64,000 nucleotides of DNA from Solwaraspora sp. WMMD792 (GTDB lineage: Bacteria > Actinomycetota > Actinomycetes > Mycobacteriales > Micromonosporaceae), in contig NZ_JARUBH010000009.1 of NCBI RefSeq assembly GCF_029626105.1, positions 1,488,001-1,552,000 on the forward strand. The letters are read 5' to 3'. Below, in pieces: positions 61,653-64,000 of this stretch; the stretch's first letter is position 1, and each line of letters starts with the position of its first letter. The position numbers and the translations under genes were made by a program. The notes beneath the pieces are model-generated. The model was not told where the DNA came from, did not search any database, and worked only from the letters and a program-made list of their open reading frames with translations.

Positions 61653-62615
61653 ATGCCTGATGACGACACCACAAGGAGCGAGGACGCCACCCTGCGTCGC
61701 GATGACCGTTCGGCTGATGTCCCCTCGGACACCATGCCGACCGGCGCGACCCGGGCCATCGCCCGGTGGGAGCGCCTTCGCAACCGGCTGCCCGCCCTGT
61801 CGTACCCACACTCCGCCCGGCCAACCTTCCAATCGCTCGGAGCCACCCTGCGTCACCGCCCCAATGCCCGGACGGCGCTGGCCGTCGCTGTCGTCTGCGC
61901 CCTCGGCGTGGTCGCGGCGGTCGAATCGACCACCGAGGCGCCGGAGGCGACCGGGCCGGCTCCGGCCGCCGCCGAGGCCGACCTGCAGCGCCGGGCCGAC
62001 GCGGCCGACGGTGCCTCCCGGGCCCAGCGACCCGAGCCCGGCGACGGGGAACCGGCGGCTGCCGCGGCAGTCCAGGCCGCTGAGACCACCGAACCACCGG
62101 CCGACCCGGACGTCGCCGCGGCGGAGCCCACCGAGACCGCCGAGCCCGCCCCGGAGCCGACCTCGACCACCGTCGCCCCGGTCGCCGGGCTGTCCCAGGT
62201 GCAGATGGACAACGCCACGGCCATCGTCGACGCCGGCCTGGCGTTGCAGCTGCCGCGCCGGGCCATGGTGATCGCGGTGGCCACCGCGATGCAGGAGTCG
62301 ACCCTGCTCAACCGGGCCAGCGAGGTGCTGCCGGAGTCCAAGAACTACCCGCACCAGGGCACCGGCTGGGACCACGACTCGGTCGGGCTGTTCCAGCAGC
62401 GCACCAGCACCGGCTGGGGCGCGGTGGCCGACCTGATGAACCCCACCTACTCGGCGACCCAGTTCTACCTCGCCCTGCAGCGGGTGGCCGGCTGGGAACA
62501 GCTGCCGTTGACCGTCGCCGCCCAGGCGGTGCAGGTCTCGGCGTACCCGGGGCACTACGCCCAGCACGAGGCCGCTGCCGACGCCGTCGTCACCGCGGTG
62601 CTCGCGGCCCGCTGA
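61653..62615 (+). CDS. Lysozyme-like membrane-anchored protein
   Basis: The 320-residue protein has a short cytoplasmic N-terminus, one membrane helix (ALAVAVVCALGVVAAVE, ~72-88), a long Ala/Pro/Glu/Thr-rich linker (to ~185) and a C-terminal lysozyme-like (transglycosylase-type) domain: VIAVATAMQESTLLN with the candidate catalytic Glu and DHDSVGLFQQRTSTGWG. It probably cuts or remodels peptidoglycan from outside the membrane. It lacks the extra LysM or LGFP modules of larger homologs. A TAGCCT six bases before the ATG suggests a leaderless message. Confidence 0.85.
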   Translation: MPDDDTTRSEDATLRRDDRSADVPSDTMPTGATRAIARWERLRNRLPALSYPHSARPTFQSLGATLRHRPNARTALAVAVVCALGVVAAVESTTEAPEATGPAPAAAEADLQRRADAADGASRAQRPEPGDGEPAAAAAVQAAETTEPPADPDVAAAEPTETAEPAPEPTSTTVAPVAGLSQVQMDNATAIVDAGLALQLPRRAMVIAVATAMQESTLLNRASEVLPESKNYPHQGTGWDHDSVGLFQQRTSTGWGAVADLMNPTYSATQFYLALQRVAGWEQLPLTVAAQAVQVSAYPGHYAQHEAAADAVVTAVLAAR

Positions 62616-62680
62616 GCACCGCCTGTCCCGTTCCGCCCGCCCCGCCGACCGACCGAACACCGGTCAAGCCCTTCGACGTC

Positions 62681-62729
62681 GTACGCCGCCAGCGGCCCTG
62701 GTCACCCGGCCAGGCCGCTGGCGGCGTAC
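62681..62729. terminator. 17-bp hairpin at a convergent gene end
   Basis: Arms 62681-62697 and 62713-62729 are perfect reverse complements with a 15-base loop. The right arm lies within the last codons of the SGNH lipoprotein gene (stop at 62702-62704), so the stem overlaps coding DNA on that side. It would terminate both genes. Confidence 0.85.
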
Positions 62730-63559
62730 GCCACCTCGGCCAGCAGGTTCTGTCCGTCGGTGTCCGGGTGGAAGTAGTCCAGCCGGTTCAGTTGATCCAC
62801 GGTGAACTGGGTGTCGTGTACCGCTCCGTCGTCGAACCGGCACCGGTCGCCGTACGCCCGGCAGGCCCCGGCCAGCTCGCGGTTGTACGCCGCGACCCGG
62901 TCGCGTACCGCCGCCCGGCGCTGTGTCGCGGCCTCGTCGGTCGCTGTGGCGTCGGCCAGCAGCGACGGACACACGCCACGGTCCCAGGCCCGTACCACCC
63001 GCTCCTCGCCGTGCCCGATCTCCCACAGCCGGTACAGGTCGGGGATGCTCAACACCAGGACCTTCGCCTGCGGCAGCCCGTCGCCCAGCACCCGTAGGGC
63101 CCGGTCGACGTCGTCCCGGAACGCCGCCGTCGAGGTCATGTCCTGCGGCGTCGCCCGGCACGCGTCGTTCGCGCCGATCAGCACCGTCACGTACTGGGCC
63201 GAGACGTCCACCGCCGACGCGGCCTGGTCGGCCAACGCCGCCGCCCGGGCCCCTGGCACCGAGAAGTCGTGCTCCTGCCCCTCCATAGCGGGATTGATCT
63301 CGGCGATCCGCTGGTACAGGCTCTCCACCCGGAATCCGTCGCCGGTGGACCACGAGTTGCGCCGGCAACTGGTCAGTACGACGCAGGAGCCGTACCCGGC
63401 GGTGATCGAGTCGCCGAGCGCCGCCATCGACGACGGCAGATCGGTGCCAGGTGGCGGCGGTGCCGGCGTGCCCGGCCCGTCGCCGTCCTCGCCAGCTTCG
63501 CAGGCCAGCGCCACGAGGGCGCAGACAGCGGCGGCGCCGGCCACCCAACGTCGGTGCAT
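62702..63559 (-). CDS. SGNH hydrolase lipoprotein
   Basis: The 285-residue protein starts at an ATG with GGAGGT upstream and has a lipoprotein signal (VALAC). The SGNH hydrolase core has Ser in AALGDSITAGYGS, Gly in FSVPGARAAAL, Asn in VLIGANDACRA and Asp/His in RLDYFHPDTDGQ. It resembles actinobacterial secreted lipase/esterases with a pair of Cys near the Ser (SCVVLTSCRRN). It would be anchored to the outer membrane leaflet. The substrate is unknown. The end of the gene lies in the terminator hairpin. Confidence 0.9.
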   Translation of the reverse strand: MHRRWVAGAAAVCALVALACEAGEDGDGPGTPAPPPPGTDLPSSMAALGDSITAGYGSCVVLTSCRRNSWSTGDGFRVESLYQRIAEINPAMEGQEHDFSVPGARAAALADQAASAVDVSAQYVTVLIGANDACRATPQDMTSTAAFRDDVDRALRVLGDGLPQAKVLVLSIPDLYRLWEIGHGEERVVRAWDRGVCPSLLADATATDEAATQRRAAVRDRVAAYNRELAGACRAYGDRCRFDDGAVHDTQFTVDQLNRLDYFHPDTDGQNLLAEVAYAASGLAG

Positions 63560-63597
63560 CCGGACCTCCAGCGAGACGGAAAGCGACGGAAGGGTAA

Positions 63598-64000
63598 CTA
63601 TATGCGTCGGCGTGGATCTGGCGACACCCACCGGGCCGGACCGGTCGACAGCTCCGCCAGGAAGTCGGGCAGGGTCCGCCGGGGCGCCCACCCCTGGGCG
63701 TACGCCCGACCCAGATCCAGCACCGTGCCGTACGCCAACTGCTCCACCGCGTACCGGGTCAGCCGCCCGGTGCCCGGCACCCCGAGCCGGGTCGCGCCGC
63801 TGGCCAGCGCCGCCGCGCCCAGCGCGACCGGCACCGGCACCCGCAACGGCCGCGCCGGTCGGCCGGCCGCCGCCAGCACGCCGGTGACCACCGCGTCGCG
63901 CGAGTACGGCGTCGCGTCGGCCACGTTGTACGGTCCCGGTGGCCAGCGCAGCGCCGCCAGGCAGGCGTCGGCCAGGTTCTCCACCGCCGTCAGGCTCATC
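63598..64000 (-). CDS. NAD-dependent epimerase/dehydratase, C-terminal part
   Basis: The frame is open to the window edge, so only ~134 C-terminal residues are seen and the N-terminal Rossmann motif lies beyond it. VENLADACLAAL, YNVADATPYSRDAVV, a helical LRVPVPVALGAAALA and LGRAYAQGWAPRRTLPDFLA are typical of 3-beta-hydroxysteroid dehydrogenase/extended SDR epimerases. The substrate is unknown. It is read in the same direction as the SGNH gene, 38 bp away. Confidence 0.7.
   Translation of the reverse strand, partial: MSLTAVENLADACLAALRWPPGPYNVADATPYSRDAVVTGVLAAAGRPARPLRVPVPVALGAAALASGATRLGVPGTGRLTRYAVEQLAYGTVLDLGRAYAQGWAPRRTLPDFLAELSTGPARWVSPDPRRRI

Overview
The window is high-GC DNA (GC-rich codons, frequent GTG starts, WhiJ-like/DUF397 pairs, class F sortase, SGNH-CBM2 enzyme) and most resembles the chromosome of a filamentous actinobacterium, probably of the Micromonosporaceae. 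That family placement is inference from gene content, not from a search. No rRNA, tRNA, CRISPR array, intact transposon or prophage is visible, and I see no recognisable biosynthetic gene cluster.

Layout. 1-10 kb: tail of an ACMSD-like amidohydrolase, a MarR regulator with two operator palindromes facing an Old Yellow Enzyme, an Hsp70-WD40 fusion, a WhiJ-like/DUF397 pair, a MmcQ/YjbR protein, a MerR regulator divergent from a membrane protein coupled to kptA, an aldo/keto reductase and a small secreted repeat protein. 10-25 kb: a kinase-like phosphotransferase, a TPR-type operon with a likely frameshift, a secreted esterase with a cellulose-binding module, a large secreted subtilase, a LuxR-family ATPase regulator and an orphan HExxH protein. 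25-45 kb: a two-component system with a lipoprotein that shares its upstream box, a three-repeat secreted protein, tex, a GPP34 protein, a dGTPase-like enzyme, a recombinase-type zinc-ribbon mini-protein, a thioesterase, an acyltransferase, a GGDEF-EAL protein and hrpA. 45-64 kb: two further WhiJ-like/DUF397 pairs, each with a divergent small Cys-rich protein, an SDR, an RluA-type synthase, an alpha/beta hydrolase behind a TetR-type operator, a DUF3516 helicase, trmB, a sortase and its probable substrate, 6-phosphogluconate dehydrogenase, exonuclease III, a PAC2 protein, a lysozyme-like membrane protein, an SGNH lipoprotein and a partial epimerase.

How the parts work together. Most genes are ordinary housekeeping (RNA helicases, tex, trmB, xth, 6PGDH) or secreted carbohydrate and protein degradation. 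The accessory interest lies in regulation. There are three WhiJ-like/DUF397 loci, two carrying a conserved third gene. A 12-bp box is shared, at the same distance from the start codon, by a response regulator and a neighbouring lipoprotein. Several genes have an actinobacterial -10 element only 6-8 bases before the start codon, which predicts leaderless mRNAs. Well-formed operators of MarR, MerR and TetR type are also readable. Convergent gene pairs are often separated by perfect hairpins that would act as bidirectional terminators.
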